Shown: piece after piece, positions 45,001-60,000 of the stretch
Layout of the letters: every line of letters starts with the position of its first letter
How positions within the stretch are numbered: the first letter of the stretch is position 1
NCBI GenBank assembly: GCA_028713125.1
Contig: JAQTOU010000004.1
Location: 198,835 to 262,834 of the forward strand
Direction: 5' to 3'
Source of the DNA: Elusimicrobiales bacterium
GTDB taxonomy: Bacteria; Elusimicrobiota; Elusimicrobia; Elusimicrobiales; UBA9959
DNA length: 64,000 bases
Position numbers and translations under genes: made by a program
The notes under the pieces: model-generated
What the model was told of the DNA's origin: nothing
What the model saw: only the letters and a program-made list of their open reading frames with translations
The model's database searches: none

Positions 45001-48000
45001 TTTCAGCGGCAGGTACAAGTCCGCCAATATCGGCAAGACCGGCACGGGCAGCCTCTTTAACGGCACTTCGGACGATACTCATTATTCCGTTAACAATTCC
45101 ACGGTGGCCGAAGTGGATGTCAGGCTCTCCTATCTTTTCGGGAACGACACTTATTACTGGCAGTCGCCTGGTTTCAGCTCCGGCACTGTGGCCCTGGCGA
45201 ACTCCTGGAAAATAACTTCCATAACCGCGAGCCCGCCTTACTACCCCTGGAATTATGATCCCGATATAATCTGGAAAGCCGGGCTGGGCGACCTGGAGTA
45301 TAAACTCGAGAGCCGGGCTATCGACGACGCCAGGCCGGCAGAGGACACCGGGGCGGGCAATCCGGAAGACCCGCAGTCGCGCGGCGTTAATATCAGGTAT
45401 TTTATCGTTGACGATACCCCGCCTACCGTGCTTATAACCACCCCCGCGGTAAGCGCCGTGCGCACCCTGCCCGGCATAGGCGGGACCGCCTCGGCCGATC
45501 TCGCCGGTTTCAGCAGGGTAGAGCTCAATATTTCCACCGGCGCCGGCGCCGCCCAGCGGTACTGGGACGGCTCCAGCTGGACGCCCGCCGCCAATACCTG
45601 GATAAATATCGCCCCGCTCGGCGCGACTTCCTGGTATTACACCGTGCCGGCCTCCATGCTGCGCGACGACGCCGAGTACACCGCGGTGGCGCGCGCGCTG
45701 GATTACGCCGGCAACTACTCTTCCGTATACTCTACTTATACAGTAACGTATGACATTACTGGCCCGCTGGTCTCATTGGATTTCCCGGTCAATGGCGCCA
45801 CCTATTCGCGCGTGTTCGCCTCCACCCCGCTGGCCGGTACCGGGACCAATAACCAGGTTTCGCCTTATTCCGGGCCCAGCACGGCCGCGGTAAAAATTAC
45901 GGACCTTGAGACTTCTGGCTGCTTTGACGGGACCGGTTTCGTAGGCTGCCCTGTCTGGCTGCCGGCGCAGGGCACCGCCGCGAACTGGACATACAACAGC
46001 CCCAACATCGTCTTTACCAGCGACCACCGCTACCAGTACGACGCGAGGACGGCCGACCTGGCCGGGAATAATTCCGCGGTCTCCAGCGTCGTTACCTATT
46101 TCGACCTGGAGAGACCCACCTCCACGGTGCTCTCGCCTTCGGCGGAATACGTGAACGTCCTGACCTCCGTCTCCGGAGAGGCCAGCGACGAAAGGCTTGG
46201 ACAGCGGGTCTACGAGGCCGGCCTGGGAACTTATACGGTAAGGGTGGCGGTGCACCTTGAGGGCGGCAACTGGTGGAACGGCTCCGCTTTCTCCATCGCC
46301 GAGCCGGTCTGGTTCGAGACCGCCGTGGATACGGCGCCCTACAGCATCGGTAACGCCACCGTTACCTGGACCTACACCCTCACTCCCGGCCTGCAGGCGG
46401 CCATAACCAGTCTCAAGAGCCAGAGATACCGCTTTGTTACCTACGCTTATGACCGCTCATTTAACAGGGAGTACGGCCCGCTTTCCGGCCCCGAACCCCT
46501 GTCGGCCGATATCACCGCGGCGCAGGCCGGCAGGATAATCCAGTTCGATAACGACGTTCCCGTGGCTTTGGCTACGGCCCCGGTCAACCTTACTTACCAG
46601 AACAATGTGTCGGCCATTTACGGCGTGGTGACCGATACCGGAGTCATAACCGGGGTGCAGGTGCTGGTAAAGGCTAGGGGCGTTTACGACGCGGTCTGGA
46701 AAGGAACTGTCGGCGGCGGCGTGGGCGACTGGGATACCAGCCCGGTCACCAAGTATTCGCGCTGGGTCACGGCCTCGTACAGCAACGGCGCCTGGAGCGT
46801 CGTTCTGCCCAATCTCAACTCGGTAAATAACGCCAAGATCTCGGTCTGGGCGCGCGGCTACGACAGGGCCGGGAACTGGCAGGCGCTTCCGACCAACGGC
46901 GACATAGACGCCAATAAGAACGCCGGCGGCGTCACCGACGCCTACTACTTTACTTTCGACAATACTACCCCGCTGACCGACGTGACCGCGCCCTCTTCAT
47001 ACGCCATCGCCGTGGGTACCGGCATGCTGAAAGGTACGGCCTCCGACCCGAACATAGGCGGCGAAGCCAGCGGGGTCAACGAGGTCAAGCTCAGGCTGCG
47101 CCGCTCCGACGGTAAATATCTGAACTTCGGGACCTACGTCTGGGAACTCGCCAGCGACTACCAGGACATCACTACCCTCGCGGTCCCGAACTGGACCAAG
47201 AACATAGCTCCGTCCACACAGGAAAACGGCTACCAGTACTACCTGAACCAGTACGCCGTGGACAGGGCGCTCAATAACTCCGCCGGGGCTTATTTCTCCA
47301 CCTTTACTTTCCTGATGGATACTACGGCGCCGGATTCGAAAGTGAGCAACCCGGGCAATAACAGCTTCATCCAGGGCTCCCTGCCGGCCATAACCGGTAC
47401 CGCGGACGACTCCGTGGAAAATCTGCTGGGGATGACGGACCCCACGCGCAATTACGAGGCGGGCATAGCCGTGCCGGGCGTCCAGGTCTCGCTGCAGCGC
47501 CTCAGCGACGATAAATGGTGGGACGAAGGGAACGGCTGGGTGTCCCAGCGCATCTGGCATCCTACGACCTATACCGGGGCCTCCTCCGGAACCTGGACCT
47601 ACGGCAACCTGGCCGGGGCTATAACCAACAATACCACCTACTACGCAATAAGCCGGGCTACCGATATCGTCGGCAATATGCAGGTGACTTATACCACAAA
47701 CTACTTCGCCGGCGACGCCACGCCCCCGAATTCGAGCGCCCTCGTTCCCTCGGGCCTGGTGTCGGCGATAAACTTCGTCAGCGGCACCGCAAGCGATACT
47801 TCGCCCGGCGAGCTGCGCAACTCCGGGGTGGTCATGATAGCGCTCAAGAGGGTCAGCGTGCCGCAGGCCTGCTACGACAATTCAGCCGCCCCGGCCGCCC
47901 AGTGGACTTCCTGTCCCTCCGGAGGTTACCCAGGCAACCTTCTTTGGTTCTCCACCGCGACCATCAGCGACCCGAAAGGCCAGCCCGGGACCTGGACCTG

Positions 48001-51000
48001 GGACACCTCGGCGCTGAGCTGGATGAACGACTCTTTCTACGAATTGAGGGCGCTGGCCCTGGACAAGGCTGGCAATATGCGTGCCTACCCCCTGGAAACC
48101 GCGCCGGACGTAGCTTTCCACTTCGTGACGCCTGCCGCCGATACAAATATAACCACCCCTGGCAATGAAATGGGCTCAGGCGTCAATATGGGCAACTATA
48201 AGAGCACGGACCTCAGCTCCCTTTTGGGGAACGGCTCCAACCTGCGCTTTAACCTGGCCAATCCCAACAGCTTGCAGATACATTTGAAACGCCTCAAAGA
48301 GCCGGCCTCCTGGTGGTTCGAGCCGGACGGCGGCTACTGGCTGAATACGGACACCTACACTTATACCAATGTCGAGACCGGCTTCGGCAACTGGGGCATG
48401 GGCTTTACCGTTTCGAAGTCCTTCTCGGTGGACAATGCCTCCTACACCTTCACCACTATAGGCTTTAACCCCGCTAACCAGGCGGAGAACCCTCCCACCA
48501 ACCGCACCGTCATAGTCGACGATACCAAACCTTTGAGCGGGGTGAGGGTTCCGGGCCAGCAATATATAAATTCCATGGTCACTATAAGCGGCACGGCCTA
48601 TGACCCGGGCCGCGAGGAACTGCCTGCGCCTGTCCGCGAGGGTCTCAGCAATGTGTCGATCCTTATACAGAATTACCAGGGCCTGTACTGGAACGGCGGA
48701 AAATTCGAGACCCAGATGGCATCCAGCACCATTGCCACCGTCCTGAATTTCGGAACCCTGGAATGGAGCACGGCCACCCTGATCACCCCGGCGCTGCTGG
48801 ACGGCAACGAGTACACTATTTACGTCAAGCCGGTGGACAAGGCCGGCAATGAGCCCGCTTCCAACGAGATGCCCTTCTTCAAAGTGGATTACGATACCGC
48901 GCCGCCCAGTTCGGGTTTTACCGTTCCCGGCAATTACGCTATCCTGAACTCGCTGCCGTCCATAACCGGCACGGCCGCGGACCCGCTCGGTTCAAACTCT
49001 CCGGGCCTGAGGTCGGACCTCGCCCGCGTCGAACTGCAGATCTACGACAACTTCGCGGCGTTCTGGCATGCGGGCGCTAACACTTTTGTCAACGACATCT
49101 CCAGCTTTAATATTGTTTCCGGCCTGAACAGCTGGAGCTATTCGCACGCTTCGCTGAACCCCGCCCTGCAATCAGGCAGGTTCTATGTGTTCCAGTCCAG
49201 GGCTGTCGACAAGGCCGGCAATACCCAGGCCGGTTTCTCCTCCGGCGTCTCCTCAGTGACCGTCATCTGGGACACCGATAAGCCGCAGTCTTTCATGGTG
49301 CTGCCCGTGGAGGGGGGGAACTACAAGCCGTCGGTGCTCGCCAGCGGAAATGAAATTAACGGAACCTCTTCGGACCTTCCCCTTCCTTTCGTAGGGATGA
49401 AGCTGAGCACCACGCAGATAAACCTCTCCTACCTGAGCGATAACGTCACCTATTACTGGGACGGCTCCGCTTTCGTCGCCGCCGCTACGGAGGGAGAGGT
49501 TATCCAGGACAGTTCCTGGAGGGACACCAATAGTTCGGATACCTGGAAATACACCCCCCTGGGCATCGGCAGCTGGGTTTCCGACAAGCCCTATAAACTC
49601 CGGGTGCGCGCTTTCGACAAGGCCGGCCCGATGGGAATACATGGCGGCAACGAGCAGAACCCGTGGACGGTGGTGAACTTCATCGTCGACAATACGCCGC
49701 CGGTCTCCCGCATTTCCACCCCGACGGCGGGCGTCTTCATCCAGGGCAGCCTGCCCCAGATCTCCGGCACGAGCTATGGCGGCCTGTCGGGGCTGGCGGC
49801 CGCCTCCGGCCTTAAGCTGACCATCTCCAACCAGGTGGCCGGAGACACCTGGTATTGGAACGGGCACATCGCCCAGGGCTGGAGTTCCGGCACGGTTATC
49901 GAACTGCCCGTGGATTACACTTCCTCGGCCTCCACTATCACCTGGACCTACCCGCCGGCCACCTGGGACCCGCCCGCCATCTCCATCGACAACCATGTCT
50001 ACACCCTTTCCGTGGCCGGCCTGGACAAAGCCGGCAACGCCGAGACGCCCTCGCCCATAACCGTCACCTCCGACTTCAACTATCCTGTCATCACTATCTC
50101 CACGCCCATGGCCGGGGCGAACTCTTTCTACGGCCCCGGCAGGACTACCGGACAGCTTCTGGGCAGTTCGCTCGACAGCCCCGCCGGCATAGTTCCGCCC
50201 ATCAGGACGCAGATAGCGGATATCTCGCAGTCCGGGGATTTCACCACCATGCCGAAGTGGAACGGCTCGGCCTGGACGGTGGTGGCCTCCACCTGGCTTG
50301 GCGTCGGCAGCCTCGCCCCCTGGTCCTACGCGGAACCTGCGTGGCCGGACAATAAGCGCTTCAGGATAGAGATGAAGGCCGCCGACTACGCCGCCAACCA
50401 GGTTCCTGACGGGACTTATTTGCGCGAATTCATCTACGACGTGAACAAGCCCTCCAGCACCATCATGGTCCCGCTGGCCGCTTTCCATAATCTCGCGCAG
50501 ATAACTGTTTCTTCCGGCTCGGCCTCGGATTGGGTCACTTATGCCGCCACCCAGGCCATGAGCGGCATCGCGGTGGACGGCGTAGAGGTCCAGATAGCCG
50601 TGCAGTCCTCGGGCGATACTTACAACGGGACGGCTTTTACCCCCGGTTCTTTCTGGCGCAAAGCCGCGATCACGCCCACCGCCCAGAACTATGACGCGGT
50701 GCTGACCACGAACATAGTTTCCGGAGTCAGGTGGTCCTACCCGCGCGCGCCGGATACCTGGCCGCCGGCCGTGCCGCTGACCGAAGGCAGCACCTACACG
50801 GTGAGGGCGCGCGCCACGGACCGCTCCTTCAACCAGGAAATTTACGTCGAGAAGTCTTTCTGCTACGACAACTCCGCGCCCACCACCACTATCGTCATGC
50901 CGGGCAACCTCGCCTACACCGCGCTGCCGGTCATTTCAGGCACGGTGCTCGAGAGCTACGGCAGCCTTAACCCCGTGGACGGCATCCAGCTGGTCATCCA

Positions 51001-54000
51001 GCGCGTCGGCAACGACTACTGGAATGGAACGAACTGGGACCCCGCCGGCTCCTGGAACCCGGCGACGCATTGGCGCAACGCCACTTCTTTCGGCGGCGGC
51101 TTCTGGAGCCTGACGGACACGAACCTGGACAACTATTTCAACAGCCTCAGGGGCTCGGTTTCCTCCTTCCAGTTCAGGCTGTATATACGCGGCAAAGACC
51201 TGGCCGGCAACCAGTCCCGGCCCGGAGTCCTGCCCCCGGCCGCCCCCGACGCCACTTTCGTGCTGGACCCCGTGCTGCCTACTTCCAAGGTCACTTTCCC
51301 GTCCAGCGGCGCCTACCTTAACGCCCCCATAACTTTCCTGGCCGGCACGGCCTCCGACGTCAGCGGCGGCACGCCCTCGGACCTGGCCAGGGTGAGGGTG
51401 CGCTTCTCGCGCCTCGATTCCGCCGGAACGCGCTCTTACTACAGCACGCTGAACAGCAACTGGGCCGGCGGCCCGAGCGACTGGCAGTTCGCGGACGTGG
51501 ACGCCGCGCTCACGCCCTGGACCAGGACGCTGCCGGGCGTCACTTTCTACGGTCCGAGCGGCGTAAATAACGCGGACGGCTACCGGTTCGAAATACAGTC
51601 GGAGGCCCGCGACGCCACGCAGCCGGATAACGGCGGCCCTAATACAGAGGTGCTTTATGCCACCTCCACCTTCCTGATGGATTTCAGCACGCCTACGGCT
51701 TTCATACAGCAGCCGGGCCACCTGACCTACCAGCAGACGCTCGGCGCCATAAGCGGCACCGCCGCTGACCCGGTAGCGGGCGGCGGCATCCCGAGCGGCC
51801 TGAAGGCCATCTGGGTGGAGATCTCGGATACCGACAGGAAACCGCAGCAGTTCTGGAATTTCAACCTTCCTACGCCCGTCTGGCAGACCGCGTACAGCTC
51901 CGGGGCTATAACGGCCGCCACTAACTGGAGCGTCGCGGCGTCCTCCCTGCCCAATAACACCGCGGACCTCACAAAATCCTGGTCCGTGGGCAGGTCCAGC
52001 GCTACTTTCGTGATCAAGGTCAAGGCGCAGGACCGGGCCGGCAACTACAGCGATTTCAGCCTGAACCAATCCACGTTCACGCTGGACCTGATGCTCCCTA
52101 TCTCCAAGATCGTCTCTCCCCCGGCCGAGAACGGCTTCTACCTGGTGGTCAGCAGCGTTATCGGAACGGCCGTCGACTATACTTCAGGCATCTCCAGCGT
52201 GCAGGTGCGCATACAGCAGGACCCCTCGCAGGCCCCGGAGAACACCTGCACCGACACCAGCATCAACGGTTATTACTATAACGGCTCCAACTGGCAGCCG
52301 GGCGAGAGCTGGCAGGGAGTTACCACCTACGATGCGGGAACCAGCTCCTGGACCTATAACACCTCCGCCGTGGTCTTCAGGGCCTATTGCTACTATGTGA
52401 TAAGGTCCAGCGCCTCGGATAATATGACCAACGGCGAAAACCCGTGGGGCTCGCGCCGCTTCAGGTTCATGCCGCCGCCGGCGGCTACCCGCGTGAACCT
52501 GCCGGAAAACCTGAAGTATTACAAATCGCTCACTACCGTGAGCGGCACGGCCAACGCGGACACCAAGCGCGTCGGGCTTGAGCTCAGGCGCCTGAGCGAC
52601 AACTGGTACTGGGATTTCAACAGCGCCTGGCAGCTGTCGCTCTCGAGCGTGGCTATCACGCCTTTGCCCGACCATAGCTGGAGCCAGAGCGCCTCGCTGC
52701 CCCAGTTCCTGAGCGGCTCTTCCTATACTTTCCGCTCGGTGGGTATCAGCTTCTCCGAAGTTTACGAGGGCGGCCCGGTGGTCAATACCGTCTACTTCGA
52801 CACGGCCCCGCCCACGGCCCTGGTGCAGCTGCCGTCGGCCGCGCAGTTGTACTACAAGTCCATCCCGAAGCTTGGCGGCCTGGCCCAGGACCCTCCCGGC
52901 GTCTCCCCGCCCGCTTCCGGCATCGGCAAGGTCTGGGCGGAACTTTACGCCGTCAACGGCCCGGATATCTCCAAATACTGGGATAACGCCACCAACTCCT
53001 TCACCGCCTCCTGGAACCAGGCGGGGAACCAGGGCAGCTATTACGTTGCGGTCTCCTCGTGGGAATACGCGGTTTCCTTCCCTACCGCCGCGTACGCCAA
53101 CGGCGCGCAATACCGCGTGCGCGCCAAATCCCTGGATAATACCTACAGCAACAGCACGCTGGAAGGCATCGAGTCCGAATTCTCCGACGTCAACCTGGTC
53201 TTCAATTTCGACGTCACGGTGCCTACCGCCGTGGTCACGTCGGTGACGCCGGGGCAGAGGCGCTCCGGGGTCAGCGCGGCCAGCGGCACGCTTACCGAGG
53301 AGAACGTCCTGGCGAACTCTATCGGCTACCAGCCGGGCATGCAGATCCAGGGCGTGAAGGTCGGGATCAAGTACAATAATTTCAACCAGTACTGGGACCA
53401 TCTCTCGGGCTGGCAGCCCGCCCCCGCGGTCTGGCCCGCCGCTTCCATCTATCAGTCTTCCTGGTCCTACACCAATATGCCGGTCTGGGCGGACGACGGG
53501 TCCTACACTATCTGGGCCGAGGCCACCGACAAAGCCGGCAACGTCCAGACCAACTTTACCGGCAACGGCTCCTCGGTGACTTTCACCGTGGACAAGGCCG
53601 CCCCGGCGCTCGCGGTGCTCGTCCCGGCCGCCAATTCAAAGATCTCGTCCGTGGTCTCGCTGACCGGCACCGCCGACGACCCGAATTGGCTGACCAATTC
53701 CGGCATAGCCGGCGCCTCCAATATACAGGCCCAGGTCTCCTACCTGTCCGGCGCGGACACTTACTATTTCGACAACGCGGCCGCCTTCTCCTCCTCCACG
53801 CTGAACGATACCAACTCCTGGTATAATGCCGGCGTGTGGACCCCGCAGGGCCCGTCCTCCGGAACCTGGATCTACCAGCCCGCCGGCCTGTCGGGCGCTA
53901 TGGTGCCGGATAAAGTCTACCGGTTCAGGGCGCGCGCGCAGGACAATGCAGTGCCCGTACCCAACCCCGCCTCGCTGATGGCTAACGTCGTAACCAACGC

Positions 54001-57000
54001 CAATGTGATCTACGACGTCACCAAGCCCGTCTCCAGGATAATCTACCCGCGGGAAGGCCTGAAGATAAAGGCGAGCAACTGGGCGACGGTCACAGGCACC
54101 GCCGTGGACAATTTGGCCGGTATTTCGGCTCTGAGCCAGCTTGTGGTCAGCATAGCCGAGGTCTCGCCCGCGGCCGCTCACTGGGACGGCCTTGCGGGTC
54201 CCGGGACTTTCACCGCCACTTCCGAAGTCTTCAGACAGCTCGGCGAGGCCACCCTGGGCGCGGCTTATGCCGGCGGCAACTGGAGCTTCAACGCGCCCGC
54301 GCTGCGCGACGGTTATACATACCTGATGAAAGTGCGCGCTTCGGACGATGTTTCCCCGCCCAACACGGAAACGGCGATATCATCCATAACCTTTACTTAC
54401 GACACTACGCCTCCGGCCGCGGCCATCCTCTATCCCTACAGCCTGCCCGACCTGCGCGCCAATATCAAAGCCCTGACTTCTGTCAGCGGCACGGCCTATG
54501 AGCAGTTCGGCATCAAATCCGCCTCCATCTCCGTGCAAGAGGCCGATACGCTGCTTTACTACGACGAGTATGCGGTTCCTATCCCCACTTTCAGCTCGGT
54601 AACGCAGAAATGGCTGACCGCGGCCATCTCCGGCACAGGGCCCGCTTACACCTGGAGCGTGGCGGCGCCGCCTCCGCTTACGGATAATAAGAATTACAAT
54701 ATCCAGGTCACGGCCGACGATGTGGCCGGCAACCTCCTGACGCCGCCTTCCGCCACCGTGGTGCGCTTCGATATCGCGAAGCCCCTTTCAAACCCCACGC
54801 TGCCGCTCAACGGGGATTTCCTTAACGCCCTTGTTTCGGTGAGCGGGACCGCGCAGGACGTCAATTCCAACCCGTCGGGCATGGTGGGCGGCTCGGCCGC
54901 TACGCAGATAAAGATCCAGCGCCCCGACGGGCAGTACTGGACCGGTTCCACCTGGGGCCTGGAAACCTGGCTGCCGTCCTCCGCCGGCCTGAACTGGACC
55001 AAGAACACGGACCTGCCGCCTTCGGACAATAATACCGGGCTGCAGGACGGGTTGCTCTATACCGTAATGACGCGCGCCTATGACGTGGCCGGCAATACGC
55101 AGAGCGTCATCCTCGCCGGGAACTCCTTTACTTTCGACGTCTCCAGCCCCACTGCCTTCGTCTCGCTTCCTTTCAACAATACCAGGAAGATCACTCTCCC
55201 GCTGATCACCGGTACGGCCGCTGACGTTTTTAATACCAATTTCCCGCAGATACGCATCTACGACGCGACGCTTAATTATGCGTGGATGGGGGGTACCGGC
55301 AACTGTGGCGGCGTGACTCTGCCCGGCTGGGTTAACACAGTGTGTTCCGCCAGCCTGGATGTCTGGAACGTGGCGGTCGGATCCTCCTCCGTAGGCGGCA
55401 GCTTTAACTGGAGTTATGATACGTCCTCCCTGCCCTGGCCCAACCGCGACGGCGCGCTGCGTGTGGACGTTAAAGCCACGGACCGCGCCGGCAATTATTC
55501 GGTGGCCTCCTCCACTTTCAGTTTCGACGACGTCGCGCCGGTCTCGCTCGTGACTTACCCGCCGGTGAACGGCACGCTTTATTCCTCCATGACGGCGATA
55601 AGCGGGACCTCTTACGACCAGACCTCTCCAATAAGCAATGTGAATATCCGCATGTGGTACCTGTCCGGGCCGACTACCTATTACTGGCAGCCCGTCGTTC
55701 CCCACTGGTCGGCTTCCGACACGGGCTGGTGGTCGATAGCGAGCGCGCCCGGCTCCAAGGCCACGCCCAACCCCTGGGCCTATAACGACGCCAGCTTCGA
55801 CTTCAACAATCCCGGCGCGGCTACTTTTGCCTGGAAGGAAGGAACGCACGACGGCGGCAACGGCAAGACTTTCTACATAGTGACCAAGGCCAGGGACGGC
55901 ACGACCAATGACGAAGTCTCCCTGACCACCCGCACTTTCGTGTTCGATAACGTGCCCCCGGTATCGGCGCCCGTGATGCCAGGCATCGACACTTCTTATA
56001 ACACCATGCCCCTCATCTGGGGCACCTCCATGGACGCGGTGACCACGGTGGCCAGCGCGAAGATCTCTATCAGGAGCGAGAACGAGCCCGGCGGCGCGAA
56101 GTACTTCGATGGCTCGGCCTTCCTCAATACGAACGAGACCTGGCTGCCGATCCTGCCGCAGAACCTTTTCCAGTCTTCGTGGACTTACTCGCCCACGCTG
56201 CTGACCTTCACTACGGGTTATCATTACGTTATCAAGTCTTCCGCCACCGATTCGATTGGCAATGTGCAGAGCATCGTAGGAGCGTCCCGCTTCCTCTGGG
56301 ATACCACCGAGCCGCAGTCGGCCGTGGTCACACCCGTCAATACGGCCGTGTATAATGACAATAAGGCGATCCTCGGCAATGCCTCTGATACCGGTTTTAC
56401 CAACGGCATAAACGGAACCGGTTCCGGTGTCTATCCGGACCAGCCCTGGCACCGCGGCAAAGTGGAGACGCTGGTCTTCAGGGATACCGCGCCTTTCGTC
56501 CTCCCGGCCCTCGGGCCCATAAACTCCGGCGGCTACGACGATACGGGCTATTTCTGGAACGGTTCCACCTGGACGCCGTCCTCAGGGGTCCCCGTCTGGA
56601 CGCAGGGCCAGTTCACCGATACCCTGGGCAACTGGCAGTATACGGGCCTGGTCTGCGATAACGACGTCGAGCGCGCCGCCCATACCTGCTGGGTGCGCGG
56701 CGAGCCTTACGTCTCGTGGGTGCGCGTCACCGATAATGCCGGTAATGTGGAGAGTATAGTCGACCAAGGCCCCAAGTTCTATATCGCCGCCCCGGCCCAG
56801 AGCTTCGAAGTTACAATGTGCCAGGATTCCGCCTGCAACACGATAATAAACAGCGCCGTGGCGGGCTCCGACGTCTATCTGCAGGTAAGGGCCATGGACG
56901 GACTGAACGGCTCCGGCCAGACCGCCGCCGCATACAACGGCACCGTCAATTATTATGTGGATGGCGTTCCCGGCGGCCCCGAGGTCATGGACAATAATTC

Positions 57001-60000
57001 TTCTCCGGATAACCTTACCGGCTTGCCGATGACCCACACTTTCGTGATCGGCGACTACGGTATCTATACCGCCCCGCTGCGCCTGCGCAAGGCCGCGGTC
57101 CGCACGCTGCGCACCGAGGACCGCGACAATCCGGCTATCTTCGGCTCCAAGAACGTGACCGTGTCCCCGACCACCGCGGATCGCGTGCAGGTCATAGCCG
57201 ATCTGGACAATGCCGGCCAGCTGCCGGCCCCCGGCCGCACCGAGGCCGGCGTGGAAGGCAGCACCGGCACGCCGCGCACCAAGACCGCCGGAACCAGCGT
57301 GCCATTCCTGATGCAGGTCACCGACATGTACTGGAACCTGGTGGTGTCCTCCTACGCCCACGTCTACGTGACCGACACCGATCCGAACAATAATAACCTG
57401 TCGCCGGACGGCTATGTCAATTTCACCGGCTCCACTACCATCTCCAGGACCTTCGTTTCGGCCAGCTACTCCGGCTGGAACGTGCTTGCCTCCAGCCAGG
57501 GACTTATCACCGGCAATATGCGCAACCCGTCCTCCAATGTGCCGGTGATCGCGAATACCGCGGACCGCCTGCTCGCGCTGTTCCCGGGTGAAGACCGCGT
57601 CCAGGGCAAGTTCGACGCGCAGCCTTACGGCAAGTCGGGGACCATCGCCCCGCTGCTGGCCGGAACCACTTTCCAGACCAGGGTTTACGGCGTGGATGAA
57701 TTCTATAATACCGACCTCACGGCCAACTTCAAGATCTTCGCCTCCATTCCCACGGACCCGTACGATACCAACCCGTCGTCCTATACCCTGGCGGGGGGCA
57801 GCACGACCGTCAGCTTCAACCCCGTGGTGGCCGGAACGCAGACCATAAAGGTGGAGAGCCAGGCCCTGCTTCTGAGCGGCGGAACTTCCGTGTATTTCAC
57901 GCCGGACCCGGTGACGGTGTGGTGGAACCGCCCGGTCAAGCTGCACCTTATAGCCCCTCCCGGCCAGGGCCTGCTGTCCGGCCTGCCTCCTTACGGCGCC
58001 AATCCCTCGCCCGGCGGCAAATCCGGCGCCCCGGCCGCGCTGACCGCAGGCGACACCGCCCAGATGACGGTTTACCTGGTGGACCAGTACTATAACGTGG
58101 TGAAGGGCACCACGCCCTTCATGGCCGTATCCTCCAATACGCCCAATGTCCAGATAGATTTCATCGGCGACGATAATATACAGCTGCGCGGGATGCACCC
58201 GACTCCCTACCAGCGCAGCCTGATCGACGGTACCACTAATTTCACCGTGATCCCGGTGACGCGCAACCAGTCGGCCGGCCTTTCCGTCCGGGTGACTGGC
58301 TTCGGCGGTATCGGAACGCAGTTCAGCACCGATACGGTCAGCGGCATAATCGTCAACCCGGCCCCCGCCAAGAAATTGCTTCTGATGGTTCCCAACGAGA
58401 CCGTGGCCGAGGGCATAGGCGAAGGCAAGACAGGCACGGCCGGCCCGCTGATAGCCGGCACCACCTACACTATAACTGTCAGGTCCGTGGACGTCTTCGG
58501 CAACCTAGCCAACGACGGGCGCAGCGTGAAGCTTCTATCCAACGACATCTACGCCGTGATGCCGCCCGCCCAGCTGCTCGACAGCGGCGCCGCCGATATA
58601 ACGGGCTTCGTTCCCAGCGCCGCTACCTCTAACCTGGTGATAGACGCCATCGACTTCGACAATACGACGCCCAAGCTTGCCACCAGCACGGATTCCGGCA
58701 TAACAGTGAACCCCGGGCCGGCTTCGCGCCTGATAGTTCTGCTGCCCACCCAGTACCTGGTGCCCGGCAAAGTCGTTCCTCCCTACGGCGTGGCCGGGGC
58801 TATTTCCACCCAGACGGCCAGCATCTATTTCAACGCCGAGGTTTACGCGGCCGATACCCGCTATAACAGGGTTCCGGACCCCGCCCTCGACAAGACCATC
58901 CGCGTGACCTCCAACGATCCGTTCAGCCCCTCGCTCGGAGACTTCACTATGGTGGACGGCAGCGCCGCCGTGAGCAATATCTCCCTGAGGACGGCCGGCG
59001 CGAGGACGATCACCGTCGCCGATTACAACCCGGCCAGCAATCCGCTCGGAACCACCGTGAGCGGAGGCCTCCTGCTCGATCCTTACGTGCCCACCAGGCT
59101 GCGGGCGATGATCCCCGGCGAGAACCGCGTCAGCGGGTCCGTCACTAACGGCCGTTCCGGCAGCGATATAGGCCAGCAGGCGGGCTTCCCCTTCACCGTT
59201 ACCGTGGACATCACCGACTATGCCTGGAACCTTACGCCCGGCGCCACCCAGGAAGTCCGCCTTGTTTCCGTCAATGACCCCCAGGCCCTGATCGCGCCCG
59301 CCTCCCAGGTCATAACCGGCTCCGCCACTTTCACCGTGACGCCGATAAGGGCCGGCAATACCGTCTTCAGGGCCGAGGCCGTCTCACCGGGCCCGCCGAC
59401 CATGGCCGGCGCTTTCGACCTCGCCACTTCCATCCATGTGGTGCCCGGAGTTCCTCGCCGCCTGCTCCTGATAATGCCTTCGGCTTCGGGAGAGACTTTC
59501 AGCCAGGTCTCCGCTACCGGGCGCGGCGGCCAGCCTACGGTGAAGACGGCCGGCACCGATTTCTCCGTGCAGGTGGGCGTTATCGACGATTACTTCAACC
59601 TTGTGCCCGGCAAACCCGCGGATATAACCGTCAATACGCCCACGGACCCCTATGCGCTGCCCGTGGCCACCGCGTCCATAAATACCGCTTCGGGCTATTC
59701 CGACCTGATCCTGGTTAATATGCGCACCGCCGCCACTCATTACCTGACCGTCACCGCCGACTCCTCATCGGGCCTGAACCCGGAGCCCCAGTCCTCGACC
59801 TTTACCGTGCGGCCCGCGAAACCCATGGGCCTGCAGCTGCTGATGCCTGGCGAGCAGGCCGACCCCGGCTCGGGCAATTATCCGGCCGGAGGGAAAAAGG
59901 CCCTGGCCCCGCCTAATACCCAGACGGCCGGCGCTGGCCTTAACGCCACCGTGAACCTGGTCGACCGCTATATGAACGTCTATAAAGACCTCTCGGTCGG

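Noticed and set aside
42848-45082. Minus-strand frame of 744 codons, and a similar one of 704 codons at 59765-61879
   Set aside because: Both lie entirely antisense to the giant gene, arise from its high GC and codon bias, and show no domain, signal or ribosome site.
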